A DNA stretch of 64,000 nt, from NCBI RefSeq assembly GCF_006547045.1, contig NZ_CP041242.1, positions 292,001 to 356,000 on the forward strand. The letters run 5' to 3'. This document shows, in pieces, positions 10,257 through 19,019 of the stretch (positions within the stretch are counted from its first letter, which is position 1; each line of letters starts with the position of its first letter). This DNA is from Lysobacter alkalisoli (GTDB taxonomy: Bacteria > Pseudomonadota > Gammaproteobacteria > Xanthomonadales > Xanthomonadaceae). The notes beneath the pieces are model-generated. The model was given only the letters and a program-made list of their open reading frames with translations, was not told the DNA's origin and made no database searches. Position numbers and translations under genes: made by a program.

Positions 10257-10688
10257 TTACGGCGCCGGTTGTTCGCGCTTGCGGTAAACGATGAAGATCA
10301 CCAGGTCTTCGCTGCCGCGCTGGTACAGCGCGTGGGTGCTGCCGTCGCGGGTCAGGATTGCGTCGCCGGGACCGACCTTGCGGCGATTGCCGTCGAGCAT
10401 CAGCTCGCCTTCGCCGGACAGGACGTAGTAGATCTCGTCCTTGTCGTTGCGGTGCTCGCCGATGCTCGCGCCCGGGTGCAGGGCACGCTTGCGGAAGACG
10501 GTCTCGAAGCCCTCGGCGTCCGCAAAGAACGGATACGCGGTGGTGGTGCCGGTGCCTTCGTGCGGGCCCGGCTGCTGCACCGCGATGTCGCGTTCCTGTT
10601 CGACGTAGGAATCGCTGCGTGGCTCACCGGCGTATGCGCAGGCGGCGAGCGCGGGAATGGCAAAGGAAACAATGACTCGAATGTTCAT
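10257..10688 (-). CDS. Exported single-domain cupin protein
   Basis: 143 residues with a signal peptide ending in LAACAYA, so either a small lipoprotein (lipobox-like LAAC) or a periplasmic protein. The cupin motif 1 (ASIGEHRNDKDEIYYVLSGE) supplies His and Glu metal ligands and motif 2 has a further His (DGSTHALYQ). It is the last gene after kduI and kduD on the minus strand, before a strong terminator. Cupins near pectin genes often bind uronate products or metals (KdgF-like), so a periplasmic role in unsaturated uronate handling is possible. That is inference from position and fold only. Confidence 0.8.
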   Translation of the reverse strand: MNIRVIVSFAIPALAACAYAGEPRSDSYVEQERDIAVQQPGPHEGTGTTTAYPFFADAEGFETVFRKRALHPGASIGEHRNDKDEIYYVLSGEGELMLDGNRRKVGPGDAILTRDGSTHALYQRGSEDLVIFIVYRKREQPAP

Positions 10689-10701
10689 GGGGCTTTACCC
10701 T

Positions 10702-10772
10702 CGTAGCCCGGGTAAGGCGAAGCCGCACCCGGGTTCATCGATCCCGGGTGTGCTCCGCTTACCCGGGCTACG
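10702..10772. repeat. Palindromic intergenic repeat (REP-like, CGTAGCCCGGGTAAG type)
   Basis: Large imperfect inverted repeat between the cupin gene and kduD. The outer arms are CGTAGCCCGGGTAAG and CTTACCCGGGCTACG, and the inner arms are CACCCGGG and CCCGGGTG. The type is scattered in intergenic regions of gamma-proteobacteria including xanthomonads. As RNA it would fold into a long hairpin inside the operon and could uncouple cupin from kduD expression. Confidence 0.75.
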
Positions 10773-10790
10773 GGGGCATTCACATGCGTC

Positions 10791-11546
10791 TCAGCGTGCC
10801 AGCCAGCCGCCGTCGATCGGGATGACCGCGCCGTTGACGTAGTCCGAGGCCTTGGAGGCCAGGAATACCGCCGCGCCACCAAGGTCGGCCGGGGTGCCCC
10901 AGCGCCCGGCCGGGATGCGGCCGAGAATCTCGGCGCTACGCGCTTCGTCGGCACGCAGCTGGGCGGTGTTGTCGGTGGCCATGTAGCCGGGCGCGATCGC
11001 GTTGACGGTGATGCCCTTGGCGGCCCATTCGTTGGCCAGCAGCTTGGTGATGCCGGCGATGCCGCTCTTGCTGGCGGTGTACGACGGCACCCGGATGCCG
11101 CCCTGGAACGACAGCATCGAGGCGATGTTGATGATCTTGCCGCCGCCGTTGGCGATGAAGTGCCTGCCGGCGGCCTGCGACATGAAGAATGCCGACTTGA
11201 TGTTCACGTTCATCACGTCGTCCCAGTCCTTCTCGCTGAACTCGACCGCGTCGGCGCGGCGGATCAGACCGGCGTTGTTGACCAGGATGTCGAGGTGGCC
11301 GAGGCCTGCCACCGTTTCCTCGACAATGCGGCCTACCGGCTCGATGCTGATCAGGTTGGCATCGATGTTGAGGAAGCGGCGGCCGAGCGCCTTGACCTTC
11401 TCGCCGGTTTCATCGGCCGGGACGATGCCGGCGGCAGCGATGTCGGCGCCGGCTTCGGCCAGCGCCAGGGCGATGCCCTGACCCAGACCGGTGTTGGCGC
11501 CGGTGACCAGCGCGACCTTGCCTTCGAGACTGAACGGATTGGACAT
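10791..11546 (-). CDS. kduD: 2-dehydro-3-deoxy-D-gluconate 5-dehydrogenase
   Basis: Cytoplasmic SDR of 251 residues that reduces 2,5-diketo-3-deoxygluconate (the KduI product) to 2-keto-3-deoxygluconate in the breakdown of unsaturated uronates. It has the SDR cofactor motif GANTGLGQG near residues 16-24, NNAG, the catalytic Ser in IASMLS, and YTASK (Tyr/Lys pair), plus the IDGGWLAR C-terminus typical of KduD. It lies directly after kduI, and KdgK, the next enzyme, is encoded at 35995. Assignment to KduD rather than another SDR rests on length, the N-terminal LEGKVALVTGANTGLG form and the neighbour kduI. Confidence 0.9.
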   Translation of the reverse strand: MSNPFSLEGKVALVTGANTGLGQGIALALAEAGADIAAAGIVPADETGEKVKALGRRFLNIDANLISIEPVGRIVEETVAGLGHLDILVNNAGLIRRADAVEFSEKDWDDVMNVNIKSAFFMSQAAGRHFIANGGGKIINIASMLSFQGGIRVPSYTASKSGIAGITKLLANEWAAKGITVNAIAPGYMATDNTAQLRADEARSAEILGRIPAGRWGTPADLGGAAVFLASKASDYVNGAVIPIDGGWLAR

Positions 11547-11580
11547 GTGCTTTTCCTCTTCGCTATGCGTTGTCTCAATT

Positions 11581-11663
11581 CGTCATCCCCGCGAAGGCGG
11601 GGATCCATGGACTTTGCTTTGTCGCGAGAACGTCCATGGATTCCCGCCTTCGCGGGAATGACG
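11581..11663. repeat. Palindromic intergenic repeat (CGTCATCCCCGCGAAGGCGG type)
   Basis: Inverted repeat of 32-nt arms (CGTCATCCCCGCGAAGGCGG... and ...CCGCCTTCGCGGGAATGACG, with GTCCATGGAT) around a 19-nt loop, between kduI and kduD. The same family recurs at 24346-24430. Such CGTCAT(T/C)CCCGC elements are widespread mobile-like REP sequences in proteobacteria. Confidence 0.8.
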
Positions 11664-11674
11664 CGGTGATCGGA

Positions 11675-12517
11675 TTACTTCAGCTGGCAGATATCCAGCT
11701 GGTTCATGTCGGTGTAGTCGAGGTTCTCGCCGCCCATGGCCCAGATGAAGCAGTAGTTGCTGGTGCCCGAGCCCATGTGGATCGACCACGGTGGGGAGAT
11801 CACCGCTTCGTTGTTGGCGATCACGAGGTGGCGCATGTCGGCCGGGTCGCCCATGAAGTGCATGACCCGGTCCTCGCCGAGATCGAAGTAGAAGTAGATC
11901 TCCGAGCGGCGGTCGTGCAGGTGCGGCGGCATGGTGTTCCACACGCTGCCCGGCTTGAGGATGGTCAGACCCAGCAGCAGCTGGCAGGACTTGCAGGTGG
12001 CCGGGACGATGTACTGATAGATGGTGCGCTCGTTGCTGGTCTCCAGCGCGCCGCGCTCCAGCGGCACCGCGTCGGCGATCGAGATGTGCTTGACCTCGAG
12101 GCGGGCATGGGCCGGGGTCGAGGCGAGGTAGTACAGCGCCGGGTTGGCGGCGTCGCTGGAGGCGAAGCTGACCTCGCTGCCCATCGGCACGTACAGGCCG
12201 TCCTTCGGTTGCAGGGTGTGATCGGTGCCGTCGACGGTGACCGTGCCGGCACCGGCGCCGACGTTGACCACCCCCAGTTCGCGTCGCTCCAGGAACGGCT
12301 TGCCGGCGGCCGAGGCCGGCTCGGTCTGCGCGGGCAGGCTGATCGGGGTGTCGGTGGGCGCGGCGCCACCGATCACGAAGCGCTCGTTGTGCGAGTAGTT
12401 CAGCGTCACCTGGCCGGGCTGGAACAGGTCGCCGACCAGGTAGCGGTCGCGCAGTTGCTGGTTGCTGACGCTTTCCATCATGTCCGGATGGGTGGCGTGA
12501 TAGGTCTTGCGGAACAT
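11675..12517 (-). CDS. kduI: 5-dehydro-4-deoxy-D-glucuronate isomerase
   Basis: 280-residue cytoplasmic isomerase that converts 5-keto-4-deoxyuronate, from pectate-lyase products, to 2,5-diketo-3-deoxygluconate. The length matches E. coli KduI (278 aa). The metal-binding segment [18 protein letters not shown] holds the two His and the Glu of the cupin site, and a further His lies in [20 protein letters not shown]. It begins [14 protein letters not shown]. An operator-like sequence lies 89 bp upstream (12606-12620), separating it from lacI and suggesting its own regulated promoter. Confidence 0.95.
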   Translation of the reverse strand: MFRKTYHATHPDMMESVSNQQLRDRYLVGDLFQPGQVTLNYSHNERFVIGGAAPTDTPISLPAQTEPASAAGKPFLERRELGVVNVGAGAGTVTVDGTDHTLQPKDGLYVPMGSEVSFASSDAANPALYYLASTPAHARLEVKHISIADAVPLERGALETSNERTIYQYIVPATCKSCQLLLGLTILKPGSVWNTMPPHLHDRRSEIYFYFDLGEDRVMHFMGDPADMRHLVIANNEAVISPPWSIHMGSGTSNYCFIWAMGGENLDYTDMNQLDICQLK

Positions 12518-12605
12518 GCGGTTGAAGCCTCCGTTGTTTCCTGCCTCGCCGCGTGTCGCGGTCGGGCGTGCGTCTGGATGTCTGGCAGGGTGATCCTACC
12601 CTTTT

Positions 12606-12620
12606 GGTTAACCGGTGTCA
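12606..12620 (-). promoter_or_regulatory. Operator-like site of the pectin regulon upstream of kduI
   Basis: On the minus strand reads TGACACCGGTTAACC, matching four other sites in the locus (15497, 22829, 32640, 35877). It is 89 bp before the kduI start. The likely binder is the LacI-type protein encoded next to it. Confidence 0.6.
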
Positions 12621-12680
12621 TTTCGCATTGCGACATGGGTCCCGGCCGGGGTCGGGGGGGAGCGGCGGATCGATCGGGGC

Positions 12681-13751
12681 TCAGTCCTCGGGCGGCTGGC
12701 AGGAATCGCGCACGACCAGGTGCGGGCGCACGCTGGCGACCGTGCGGGTGCCATGGTTGCCCTCGTCGGGCTGGATCAGCATCGCCGCGGCAATGCGGCC
12801 GGTGTCGCGGGTGTCGCGGCGGACCGAGGTCAGCGGCGGCCACAGCCGTGAGGCCAGCGGGCTGTCGTCGTAGCCGATGACGGAGAGCTGTTGCGGGATG
12901 CGGATGCCGGCGCGCAGTGCGACCCGGTACACGCCGGCGGCCATCTCGTCGTTGGCGCAGAAGATCGCGGTCGGTCGTTTCTTCGCCGACAGCAGTTTCT
13001 CGGCGGCGGCGACGCCGGACTCGAAGGTATAACCGGCTTCGATGATCCTGGACTTCGGCAGCTCGATGCCCCGGTTGGCGAGCGCGCCGGTGAAGCCGGC
13101 CGTGCGCTCCACGGCCGAACGGTAGTGGCCGGGACCGGTGATCATCGCGATGTCGCGGTGGCCAAGCGTCTGCAGGTAGTCGGCGGCCTCGGCGGCGCCG
13201 TCACGGTCGTGGGTGACGACCATCTTCGACTTCTCGCCCAGTGGCAGCGCGGCGATGCGGGTGTAGCGGCAGCCGATCTCGTCGAGCATGTCGGCCAGCG
13301 CCTGGTCCTCGGAGACGCGCGGGACCAGCATCACGCCATGCAGCTTCTGCTGCTGGACGAAGCGGCGCACGCCGTCGATGTAGCCGGGACTGCGGCTGTC
13401 GCAGGGGTGGACGACCAGCTCAAAGCCGGAATCGCGCAGGGCATCCAGGGCGCCGTACTGCATGTTGACGATGAACTGCGCGGTCGGGTTGTCGTAGACC
13501 ATGCCGATCAGGAACGATCGACGGAAGGCCAGTCCGCGTGCCAGTGGATCGGGCACGTAGCCGACTTCCCGCATCAGCGCCTCGACCCGTTCGCGGGTGT
13601 CCTGGCGGACCAGCGGCGAGTGGTTGATGATGCGCGACACCGTCTTCTTGGAGACGCCTGCCAGACGCGCGATATCGTTGATAGTCGCGTTCTTGCCGTG
13701 CGGCAGCGCGATGCCGGCAGTGCTCTTCTTGGGTTTGCTGGAGGCGGGCAT
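12681..13751 (-). CDS. LacI-family transcriptional regulator of pectin/uronate genes (KdgR-type candidate)
   Basis: 356 residues. The LacI helix-turn-helix is at about residues 22-50 (TINDIARLAGVSKKTVSRII), followed by the hinge helix and a periplasmic-binding-protein-like sensor domain (IGMVYDNPTAQFIVNMQYGA, IFCANDEMAAGVYRVALRAG, IGYDDSPLA). The position between GH43 and kduI and the repeated operator-like sequences upstream of kduI, GH43, the TRAP operon, the lyase and two receptors suggest local control. In related proteobacteria a LacI-type KdgR answers 2-keto-3-deoxygluconate, and I infer a similar effector. The gene has no obvious operator of its own beyond the one before GH43, which may drive both. 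Confidence 0.85.
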   Translation of the reverse strand: MPASSKPKKSTAGIALPHGKNATINDIARLAGVSKKTVSRIINHSPLVRQDTRERVEALMREVGYVPDPLARGLAFRRSFLIGMVYDNPTAQFIVNMQYGALDALRDSGFELVVHPCDSRSPGYIDGVRRFVQQQKLHGVMLVPRVSEDQALADMLDEIGCRYTRIAALPLGEKSKMVVTHDRDGAAEAADYLQTLGHRDIAMITGPGHYRSAVERTAGFTGALANRGIELPKSRIIEAGYTFESGVAAAEKLLSAKKRPTAIFCANDEMAAGVYRVALRAGIRIPQQLSVIGYDDSPLASRLWPPLTSVRRDTRDTGRIAAAMLIQPDEGNHGTRTVASVRPHLVVRDSCQPPED

Positions 13752-13813
13752 CCGCAGTCGGTCCGGGCCTGGTGTGGGGGGAGTCGGGAATCGCGTCCGA
13801 TTCTAGCCGGTTG

Positions 13814-15451
13814 TCAATCCAGTGCACGGTAGCGGAAATCGCGGAAGCGGACCTGTCCATCGCCGGCGGCATAGAGCCCCGGTCGCAGCGACAGGAACTT
13901 GCCGGCGACATTGTGGTGGTAGCCGGAGACCTCCATCTGCACGCCGTACTTGGTCCACTCGCGACCGTCGCGGCTGTGGTGGATGGTCAGCACCTGGTCC
14001 TCCAGCCGCATCCGCAGCCACAGCGTGCCGCCCGGGCCCGGGGCAAGCCGCTTCGGCCGTTCCTCGCCATAGCGGTGCATGATGAAGTCCCTGCCGTTGC
14101 TGCCGAGGCCGGCATACAGGCGGTCGCTGTAGAACAGCAGCGCGCCGCCGATCGCACCGGGCGCGATCTCCATCTCGATCTCGAACTCGTAGCCGTGGTC
14201 GCCTGCGATCGCGGTCAGCGGTGAGGCATCGCGCGGCACCTCGCCCTTGCCCTGCAGCACCAGGGCGCCATCTTCGAAGCCGATCCGCGCCATCTCGCCC
14301 GGTGCCGGGTCGTAGAACGCCCACTGTGGGCCGAGCGCGGGGCCGTCGAAGGTATCGGACAACGGCAGTCCGTGTGCATCGACCGGTTCGCCGGCCGGCA
14401 TCGGCAGCGGCTTGCTGAGGTCGCCGCCGCTGGCGACGAACCAGCCGTCGTCGGTCCACTCGATCGGATCGAGCAGGGCCTGGCGGCCCAGCGTCCACAG
14501 GCCGTTCTCGTAACCGTGGTACATCATCCACCACTGGCCGGCGGTGTCCTCGACCAGGGTCGCGTGGCCGCGCGACCACCACTGCTCGTCGCGCGTCTGC
14601 GTGCGCACGACCGGGTTGTTGGGATCGTTCTCCCATGGGCCGTGGATCGAGCGCGAGCGTGCCACGATCACCATGTGCCCGGTCGGCGGACCGGCGGTGC
14701 CGCCAACCGCGGTGATCATGTAGTACCAGTCGCCGCGGCGGGTGATCTTCGGGCCCTCCTGCGAATAGCTTTCGACCACCCATTGCTCCGGGTAGTGCCA
14801 GCCGTCGTAGACGTGCCTGATCTCGCCGACCGTGCGCAGACCGTCGTCGCTGAGCTGTACGTAGTCGCCGGCACTGAGGAACAGGTAACGCTTGCCGTCC
14901 TCGCCGACCGCGTGGCCGGGATCGATATGGTCGGGCAGGTGCAGGTCGATCGGCTCGCTCCACGGGCCGTTGATGTTGTCGGCCCAGACCACGTAGTTGC
15001 TGCGGCCTTCGTCGGTGCGGCCGGGGAAGTAGATGTAGTAGCGCCCCTCGTGCTTGATCAGGTCGGGTGCCCAGATCGAACCGACACTGGTGGTGATCGC
15101 GTGACCGATCGGCGCCCAGTTGATCAGGTCGCGCGAGTGCCACAGCGGCAGGCCGGGGTAGGCGTCGAACGAGGACAGGGTCAGGTAGTAGTCGTCGCCG
15201 TCGCGCAGCACCGACGGGTCCGGGTGGTCGCCGGCGAGGATCGGGTTGAGGAAGGTGCCGTCACCGAGATCGGCCTTGCGCTGGTTCTCGACGCCTCGGG
15301 CCCAGCCATACGCGTCGGGAGTGGCGTTGGTGGCCTTGCCGCCGGGGTCGGTGGCACTGCTGCAGGAGCTTGCGGCAAAGCCGAGGCCGGCGGCCAGCAG
15401 CAGGGTGGTCAGAAGGCGGGCACGTCCGCGAAACCGGGCCAGTCGGTGCAT
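13814..15451 (-). CDS. Glycoside hydrolase family 43 (beta-xylosidase/arabinosidase-like), exported
   Basis: About 545 residues. The signal peptide with a Cys near its end (GLGFAASSCSSAT) suggests a lipoprotein or periplasmic enzyme. The catalytic five-bladed propeller starts at NPILAGDHPDPSVLRDGDDY (Asp general base), continues with SIWAPDLIKHEGRYYIYFPG, and ends with a C-terminal beta-sandwich (LSDTFDGPALGPQWAFYDP) as in GH43 xylosidase-type proteins. It would trim arabinose or xylose from pectin side chains. The start at 15449-15451 places Met directly before the signal sequence. An operator-like site lies 46 bp upstream at 15497-15511. Confidence 0.9.
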   Translation of the reverse strand: MHRLARFRGRARLLTTLLLAAGLGFAASSCSSATDPGGKATNATPDAYGWARGVENQRKADLGDGTFLNPILAGDHPDPSVLRDGDDYYLTLSSFDAYPGLPLWHSRDLINWAPIGHAITTSVGSIWAPDLIKHEGRYYIYFPGRTDEGRSNYVVWADNINGPWSEPIDLHLPDHIDPGHAVGEDGKRYLFLSAGDYVQLSDDGLRTVGEIRHVYDGWHYPEQWVVESYSQEGPKITRRGDWYYMITAVGGTAGPPTGHMVIVARSRSIHGPWENDPNNPVVRTQTRDEQWWSRGHATLVEDTAGQWWMMYHGYENGLWTLGRQALLDPIEWTDDGWFVASGGDLSKPLPMPAGEPVDAHGLPLSDTFDGPALGPQWAFYDPAPGEMARIGFEDGALVLQGKGEVPRDASPLTAIAGDHGYEFEIEMEIAPGAIGGALLFYSDRLYAGLGSNGRDFIMHRYGEERPKRLAPGPGGTLWLRMRLEDQVLTIHHSRDGREWTKYGVQMEVSGYHHNVAGKFLSLRPGLYAAGDGQVRFRDFRYRALD

Positions 15452-15496
15452 GGCGGTCCTCGTTGGTGGGGATGGGACAGGTGTCCGGAAGAAATA

Positions 15497-15511
15497 TGAC
15501 ACCGATGGTCA
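15497..15511 (+). promoter_or_regulatory. Operator-like site upstream of GH43
   Basis: TGACACCGATGGTCA, identical to the site at 32640-32654. It lies 46 bp before the GH43 start and about 205 bp before the MFS gene, so it could control both divergent units. The rest of this 265-bp gap holds a perfect 17-nt palindrome (GCTCGCCAATGGCGAGC, 15583-15599) of unknown role. Confidence 0.65.
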
Positions 15512-15716
15512 TTCCAACTTAGCAAAGCCTCCTTGTCCGGGCATCGTGCAATGCAACAAGGCCCTGCAGGGCATCGAGATGCGCTCGCCAATGGCGAGCC
15601 GGGTCGGGTCAGCGGCCACCGCGAGCGTTATGAAAACCTATTCAACCGGGTCCTGCCCCGCTGAGCGCCCTGATTGCGGCCACACTCGAACGACCGGCAA
15701 TCCTGGGAGGGATTCG

Positions 15717-17159
15717 ATGAGCACGATCACCACCGCCGCCCCATCGGCGGCTCCGGCGGACAACACCCGCTTCATTGTCATGGTGAGCCTGGTCGCCACC
15801 ATCGGCGGTTTCCTGTTCGGTTTCGACAGCGGCGTCATCAACGGTACCGTGGACGGCCTGCGAACCGCGTTCGACTCCGATTCGATCGGCACCGGCTTCA
15901 ACGTCGCCTCGATGCTGCTGGGTTGTGCGATCGGTGCGTTCTTTGCCGGCCGCCTGGCCGACTACTACGGCCGCCGGACGGTACTGATCGTAGCCGCGCT
16001 GCTGTTTCTTGTCTCGGCCTGGGGCTCGGGCGTGGCCGGGGGCTCGTTCGAGTTCGTGTTCTACCGCGTGCTGGGCGGGCTGGCCGTCGGCGCGGCCAGC
16101 GTGATGTCGCCGGCCTACATCAGCGAGGTGTCCTCGGCGCGCTATCGCGGACGGCTGGCGACGATGCAGCAGATCGCGATCATCACCGGCTTGTTCGCGG
16201 CGTTCCTGAGCAACTACCTGCTGGCCAAGTTCGCCGGCGCCTCGACCCGGCCGCTGTGGGCGGGCTTCGATGCCTGGCGGTGGATGTTCTGGATCGAGAT
16301 CGTGCCGGCGGCGGTGTTCTTCGTGGCGCTGCTGTTCATCCCGGAGAGCCCGCGCTTCCTGGTGGTGAAGGGGCGCAAGGCGCAGGCGCAGGCGGTGCTG
16401 ATCCGGCTGTACGGCGAGGCGGCGGGCAAGGCGAAGCTGGCCGAAATCGAAGCCAGCCTGGCGGCGGACCATCACCGTCCGCGGCTCTCGGACCTGATCA
16501 GCAAGGCGACCGGCCGGGTGCGGCCGATCGTCTGGGTCGGGATCGGCCTGGCAACGTTCCAACAGCTGGTCGGCATCAACGTGGTGTTCTACTACGGCGC
16601 GGTGCTGTGGCAGGCGGTGGGCTTCTCGGAAAGCGACGCGCTGCTGATCAACGTGCTGTCGGGGGCGCTGAGCATCGGCGCCTGCATCCTGACTGTGTTG
16701 CTGATCGACCGGATCGGCCGCAAGCCACTGCTGTGGATCGGCTCGGCCGGCATGGCGGTGTCGTTGGGCCTGGTGACGGTCGCGTTCGCCAGCGGGAACC
16801 TGGAGCATGGCCAAGTGGGGCCGGGCAAGCTGGTGCTGAGCGACACCATGGGTGTGCTGGCGCTGGTGGCGGCCAATGTCTATGTGATCTTCTTCAACCT
16901 GTCGTGGGGCCCGGTGATGTGGGTGATGCTGGGCGAGATGTTCCCGAACCAGATCCGCGGCTCGGGCCTGGCGGTGGCGGGGCTGTTCCAATGGGGCAGC
17001 AACTTCGCGATCACGATGACCTTCCCGATCATGCTGGCGGGCATCGGCCTGGCGGCGACATACGGCTTCTATGCGCTGTCGGCGGTGGTGTCGATCTTCT
17101 TCGTGCTCAGGTTCGTGCACGAGACGCGCGGGCGTGAGCTGGAGCAGATGGAGGGCTGA
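15717..17159 (+). CDS. Sugar porter family MFS transporter
   Basis: 480 residues with 12 predicted membrane spans. Sugar-porter signatures are present: GFLFGFDSGVINGTVDGL in span 1, RLADYYGRRT between spans 2 and 3, RYRGRLATMQQ after span 4, PESPRFLVVKGR after span 6, and a C-terminal PET-like HETRGRELEQMEG. It imports a monosaccharide by proton symport. The place beside GH43 suggests xylose, arabinose, galactose or another side-chain sugar rather than uronate oligomers, which the TRAP system may handle. A GGGAGG ribosome-binding site precedes the ATG. Confidence 0.88.
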   Translation: MSTITTAAPSAAPADNTRFIVMVSLVATIGGFLFGFDSGVINGTVDGLRTAFDSDSIGTGFNVASMLLGCAIGAFFAGRLADYYGRRTVLIVAALLFLVSAWGSGVAGGSFEFVFYRVLGGLAVGAASVMSPAYISEVSSARYRGRLATMQQIAIITGLFAAFLSNYLLAKFAGASTRPLWAGFDAWRWMFWIEIVPAAVFFVALLFIPESPRFLVVKGRKAQAQAVLIRLYGEAAGKAKLAEIEASLAADHHRPRLSDLISKATGRVRPIVWVGIGLATFQQLVGINVVFYYGAVLWQAVGFSESDALLINVLSGALSIGACILTVLLIDRIGRKPLLWIGSAGMAVSLGLVTVAFASGNLEHGQVGPGKLVLSDTMGVLALVAANVYVIFFNLSWGPVMWVMLGEMFPNQIRGSGLAVAGLFQWGSNFAITMTFPIMLAGIGLAATYGFYALSAVVSIFFVLRFVHETRGRELEQMEG

Positions 17160-17521
17160 GGGTAGCCGGAATCATCGGCTCCGGACGCAGTCGCCGCCCG
17201 CCGGGGGGGGGTGGCTCCACCCTCCTGACGACGTCGTGTCTTCAAGTCGGGTCGCAGGCCATCCATGGCCTGCTCTCCGCCACCCCACCCCGCCGGTCGT
17301 CGCCTTCGCGAGCGAGGAGGCCTGCCACTTCGGGTGGGCTTGCTTGCAGGCGCCAGCCACGTGTCCAGAAGCCGGTGGCCCTGCCATTGCGGGACCTTCC
17401 GAAACATGGATGTTTCGGAAGAGCCTACATGGACGTATTCACGGCGTGTCCCGCAATGGCAGGGCCACCGGCTTCCTCGGTGGAGGCGAACGGCAGCTTC
17501 GACATTCCACCCTCGCCGGCT
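17160..17521. repeat. Non-coding palindrome array (nested stem-loop repeats)
   Basis: This 362-bp gap between convergent genes has no convincing gene. It holds GCAGGCCATCCATGGCCTGC (near-palindrome, about 17254-17273). It also holds a perfect 28-bp inverted repeat at 17368-17395 and 17448-17475 (GAAGCCGGTGGCCCTGCCAT...), which encloses a second perfect palindrome at 17396-17421 (CTTCCGAAACAT-GG-ATGTTTCGGAAG). Such CATGGATG-centred hairpins are known as dispersed intergenic repeats in Lysobacter-type genomes. They may also act as bidirectional terminators for the MFS and GH5 genes. Confidence 0.75.
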
Positions 17522-18880
17522 TCAGTCGAGCATCTCCATTGCCCTGGCGTGTTCCGACACGAGCTGCAGTGTGGAGGCGTCGCTGTCGAACAGTGAGAAC
17601 AGCCCTTGCGGTTCCTGTGGCGGGTCGCCGGTGAACGGGTCGCCGGTCTTCCACATGAAATCAGGATTCGTGGTGCGGCCACGGCCGCCCCAGGCCCAGA
17701 AATTGGAGCCGGCGATGGCGTCGCCGGCCCGCGCGCGTTCGAGTAGGCGGGCGAAGATCGCACGGTAGAAACGGTCGCGCGCGGTGACCGTCGAGGCCGG
17801 GTCGTAGGAACCGCCGTCGCGGTTGAGGCCGAACTCCGACAGCACGGTCGGCTTGTCGAGTTTGTTGGCGATGTCGATGTGGCGGTCGATATAGGCCAGC
17901 GATGTTTCCAGTCCTGATTCCAGCCGTGCGGCCGGATCATCGTGGTCGATCCAGCTCCAGTTCGAGGGCCACAGGTGGAAGGTCAAGTAGTCCACGTTCG
18001 GAGTGGCGTGCGCGATGATGTACAGGTCATCGTCGCGCAGCGAACCCATCGCGCCTTCGCTGCCGGTGCTGACCAGTTGCTTCGGCGCCAGGCTGCGGAT
18101 GTAGCCCGCGGTGTCGTGGATCCATTGCCGGTAGGCGGGGAAGTTGGGGTGGCCGTCGGCATCGCTGCCCGGGCGCGGTTCGTTGGCAAGCTGCCAGGAC
18201 ATCACGGTCGGATCGTCAGCATAGGCTCTGCCGTTGACGCTGTTGCGGCGGGTGATGACGGTCCTGATCACGTCGCGGTACAGCTTCTGTGCCTCGGGGA
18301 TCGCGTAGAAGCGCGCCGAATTCTGCATGAAGCCGTTCCAGTCGCCGGTCTCGTCGGGGTCGAACACCGGCTCGCCGGTGAACCACGACACGTACTGAGA
18401 CATGCCGCCGGACCATTGCCAGAAATTGTTGAGGTACAGCACCGCCTTCATGTCGCGCCGGGCCATCTCGTCGAGCAATACGTCCAGGCCCTGCAGCAGG
18501 GCTTCGTCGAACACCCCCTCGTGGAGCGGTCCCGGCACGGTCATGATCGCGGGATCGACGCCGCGCTTGAAGCCGCTGGCCTCGGACATCGCCAGCACGC
18601 GCAGGTTGTCGATGCCGGCGGCCTTGAGCTGGTCGAGCTCGGCGCGCAGCCGCTCACGGTCGCCGATGCCGTCCGCCGTGCCGAGGTAGGCGCCGTACCA
18701 GAAATTGGCGCCGGCGAACCGGTAGGGCTTGCCATCGAGCATGAAGCGCGTGCCTTCGACGCGCACGAAACCGCTGCGGTCCTCGCCTGCCGGCGCCAGC
18801 CCCGGCAGGGCCAGCAGCACGCCGAGCAGCAGGGCGCGCCATACGGCGACACCGCGAAGCCAAGTGCTGTGTGTGGTCAT
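17522..18880 (-). CDS. Glycoside hydrolase family 5 (mannan endo-1,4-beta-mannosidase-like), exported
   Basis: 452 residues with a signal peptide (VWRALLLGVLLALPGLAPAG) and a GH5 TIM barrel: FVRVEGTRFMLDGKPYRFAG at the first strand, general acid/base Glu in SWQLANEPRPG, and nucleophile Glu in KPTVLSEFGLN. FAGANFWYGAYLG and the length are typical of the bacterial/fungal beta-mannanase branch (GH5_7). In this locus it would attack mannan or a related hemicellulose that accompanies pectin. It has no operator-like site upstream, unlike its neighbours, so regulation may differ. Confidence 0.85.
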   Translation of the reverse strand: MTTHSTWLRGVAVWRALLLGVLLALPGLAPAGEDRSGFVRVEGTRFMLDGKPYRFAGANFWYGAYLGTADGIGDRERLRAELDQLKAAGIDNLRVLAMSEASGFKRGVDPAIMTVPGPLHEGVFDEALLQGLDVLLDEMARRDMKAVLYLNNFWQWSGGMSQYVSWFTGEPVFDPDETGDWNGFMQNSARFYAIPEAQKLYRDVIRTVITRRNSVNGRAYADDPTVMSWQLANEPRPGSDADGHPNFPAYRQWIHDTAGYIRSLAPKQLVSTGSEGAMGSLRDDDLYIIAHATPNVDYLTFHLWPSNWSWIDHDDPAARLESGLETSLAYIDRHIDIANKLDKPTVLSEFGLNRDGGSYDPASTVTARDRFYRAIFARLLERARAGDAIAGSNFWAWGGRGRTTNPDFMWKTGDPFTGDPPQEPQGLFSLFDSDASTLQLVSEHARAMEMLD

Positions 18881-18962
18881 CCCCGTCCCCTTTGCATGGA
18901 GCCCCGAGTGGGCCCGGTGCCCGGCAGGATACTCAATTGGAACGATTTGATTTGTAACCAAC

Positions 18963-18996
18963 AACAAGGGCGCGATGCGGACATCGCGCCCTTGTT
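18963..18996 (-). terminator. Intrinsic terminator after the TRAP operon
   Basis: Perfect 15-bp stem (AACAAGGGCGCGATG / CATCGCGCCCTTGTT) with a 4-nt loop, followed on the minus strand by a T-rich stretch, 23 bp past the dctM stop. Confidence 0.85.
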
Positions 18997-19019
18997 CAGT
19001 CCAGCGGGCCGGAGAGAGA

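Noticed and set aside
10791-11546. L-rhamnose pathway dehydrogenase instead of KduD
   Set aside because: SDR enzymes of both pathways are similar, but the adjacent kduI and the KduD-like termini make KduD the better call.
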